This document shows, in pieces, positions 6,943 through 7,577 of a stretch of DNA of 7,577 nt. The stretch spans positions 1-7,577 of the forward strand of contig JAAFIJ010000121.1 of assembly GCA_013298675.1 (NCBI GenBank), read 5' to 3'. The DNA is from Rhodobacterales bacterium. GTDB taxonomy: Bacteria; Pseudomonadota; Alphaproteobacteria; Rhodobacterales; Rhodobacteraceae. Each line of letters starts with the position of its first letter. The stretch's first letter is position 1. The notes beneath the pieces were generated by a model. That model was given only the letters and a program-made list of their open reading frames with translations. It was not told the origin of the DNA and did not search any database. The translations under genes and the position numbers were made by a program.

Positions 6943-6948
6943 ATCATA
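6943..6948 (-). promoter_or_regulatory. Possible -10 box of the rocF promoter
   Basis: TATGAT on the minus strand differs from the TATAAT consensus at one position and would start a leader of about 40 bases before rocF. No good -35 hexamer lies 16-18 bases upstream; instead the TTACA/TGTAA dyad at 6959-6974 occupies that region. This fits a promoter that needs an activator, but it is only a sequence-based guess. Confidence 0.35.
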
Positions 6949-6958
6949 GCCACATTTA

Positions 6959-6974
6959 TTACATTATGGTGTAA
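6959..6974. promoter_or_regulatory. 16-base dyad between rocF and the AsnC-type regulator, candidate operator
   Basis: TTACA (6959-6963) and TGTAA (6970-6974) form a perfect 5-bp inverted repeat around ttatgg. The symmetry continues imperfectly outward, with TT at 6956-6957 matching AA at 6976-6977. Its AT-rich, dyad form of roughly this length resembles sites bound by Lrp/AsnC-family dimers. It lies in the divergent promoter region, 33 bases before the regulator's start and just upstream of a possible rocF -10 box, so it could serve both genes. Confidence 0.45.
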
Positions 6975-7007
6975 GAATTATTCAAAACGGCAGTAGGTTT
7001 AGGCAAT

Positions 7008-7439
7008 ATGGACGATATCGACCAGTCCTTGATCGCAGAGCTGCGTCGCGACGGGCGCGCGGCCCTGTCCGATTTGGCTGAACGCCTTGGACTAAGCCGC
7101 GCCACAATTCGCGCGCGGATGGAGCGGTTGACCGCGCGCGGCGATATCGCGGGATTTACAGTCTTGACGCGCAGCGATGTCACGTCTGCACCTGTGCGCG
7201 GATTGATGATGATCGGAATTGAAGGGCGGGGCGGTGAAAAAGTCATGGCGCGCCTGTCGGGAATACCGGCGGTGATGGCGGTGCATTCAACCAATGGGAA
7301 ATGGGATTTGATTGCAGAACTGTCGACGCAAACTTTGCTGGAACTGGATGAAGTTATCCACCGCATCCGCAGCATTGACGGGGTAATGACATCAGAAACC
7401 AACCTTTTGCTGTCTTCTCGCAAGGCTGGAAAACGTTAA
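7008..7439 (+). CDS. Lrp/AsnC-family transcriptional regulator
   Basis: This 143-residue protein has the two-domain plan of Lrp/AsnC regulators, which bind DNA as dimers or higher oligomers and respond to amino acids. Residues 1-50 form a winged helix-turn-helix (IDQSLIAELRRDGRAALSDL at 4-23, then LGLSRATIRARMERL at 27-41). Residues 64-135 form the ligand-binding alpha/beta domain, with HSTNGKWDLIAEL (93-105) and SIDGVMTSETNLLL (122-135). The ATG at 7008 starts MDDIDQSLIAELR, the normal family N-terminus; the ribosome binding site is weak (AGG at 7001-7003 or TAGG at 6994-6997). It is divergent from rocF across 110 bases, the usual arrangement for a local regulator, so arginine or ornithine is the likely effector by inference. 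Its stop is 2 bases from that of the convergent crotonase gene, with no visible terminator between them. Confidence 0.95.
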   Translation: MDDIDQSLIAELRRDGRAALSDLAERLGLSRATIRARMERLTARGDIAGFTVLTRSDVTSAPVRGLMMIGIEGRGGEKVMARLSGIPAVMAVHSTNGKWDLIAELSTQTLLELDEVIHRIRSIDGVMTSETNLLLSSRKAGKR

Positions 7440-7441
7440 AC

Positions 7442-7577
7442 CTAGCGGCCCTTGAACCCGGCAATCCGCTTTTCCAAAAAGGCCGCAACGCCTTCACGGA
7501 AATCTTCCGAGGCGCCACACTTGCCTTGCAAATGCGCCTCCAGCGACAATTGGGTCATCAAATCATTGCCTGGACTG
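7442..7577 (-). CDS. Enoyl-CoA hydratase/isomerase (crotonase) family protein, C-terminal fragment
   Basis: Only the last 45 residues are in the window; the gene enters from the right edge and ends at TAG (7442-7444). The fragment reads SLEAHLQGKCGASEDFREGV and then AAFLEKRIAGFKGR, which is the standard C-terminal helix and tail of crotonase-fold enzymes acting on acyl-CoA (the common pattern is EGVxAFLEKRxPxFxGR). The catalytic glutamates and the CoA-binding loop lie outside the window, so the exact reaction (fatty acid beta-oxidation or phenylacetyl-CoA isomerase, PaaG-like) cannot be stated. It is convergent with the AsnC-type regulator and appears unrelated to the arginine operon. Confidence 0.82.
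   Translation of the reverse strand, partial: SPGNDLMTQLSLEAHLQGKCGASEDFREGVAAFLEKRIAGFKGR

Noticed and set aside
6959..7423. 154-residue minus-strand frame opposite the AsnC-type regulator
   Set aside because: It is serine- and arginine-rich shadow sequence opposite a clear Lrp/AsnC protein.
1..7577. Mobile element, toxin-antitoxin, defence system or CRISPR array
   Set aside because: No transposase, integrase, direct-repeat array or defence-type domain is visible in any frame; the genes are housekeeping or amino-acid catabolic.

Overview
The window looks like chromosomal DNA from an alphaproteobacterium, most likely Rhodobacterales (Roseobacter-type). This is an inference from the protein sequences: an alphaproteobacterial-style GyrA with an acidic insert in its C-terminal domain, TrmFO, DoxX, and an arginase/CtlX/ornithine cyclodeaminase set. 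The DNA is fairly GC-rich by eye; I did not compute a value. I see no rRNA, tRNA, CRISPR, insertion sequence or phage gene, and no gene-free stretch longer than about 190 bases.

Layout: almost everything is on the minus strand. From the left: the N-terminal part of trmFO (tRNA m5U54 methyltransferase, running off the left edge); a hairpin; a small DoxX-family membrane protein whose start codon appears to be lost or out of frame; a 106-residue protein of unknown function overlapping the end of gyrA by 8 bases; gyrA, complete, with a GTG start and a leader carrying two adjacent perfect inverted repeats; then an arginine/citrulline catabolic operon transcribed arginase (rocF) -> ctlX -> ocd. Divergent from rocF, on the plus strand, is an Lrp/AsnC-family regulator. 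Its stop codon lies 2 bases from that of a convergent crotonase-family gene that runs off the right edge.

How the genes work together: arginase turns arginine into ornithine and urea, CtlX probably turns citrulline into ornithine, CO2 and ammonia, and ornithine cyclodeaminase turns ornithine into proline and ammonia. The operon would therefore channel both arginine and citrulline through ornithine to proline. The divergent AsnC-type protein is the obvious candidate regulator, and the shared promoter region holds a 16-base dyad and a 10-base palindrome that could be its sites. The gyrA-side genes are housekeeping and unrelated in function.

I do not see a convincing undescribed multi-gene system. 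The points most worth checking are the gyrA-coupled unknown protein, the start of the DoxX gene, the acidic insert in GyrA, and the inverted repeats upstream of gyrA and of rocF.
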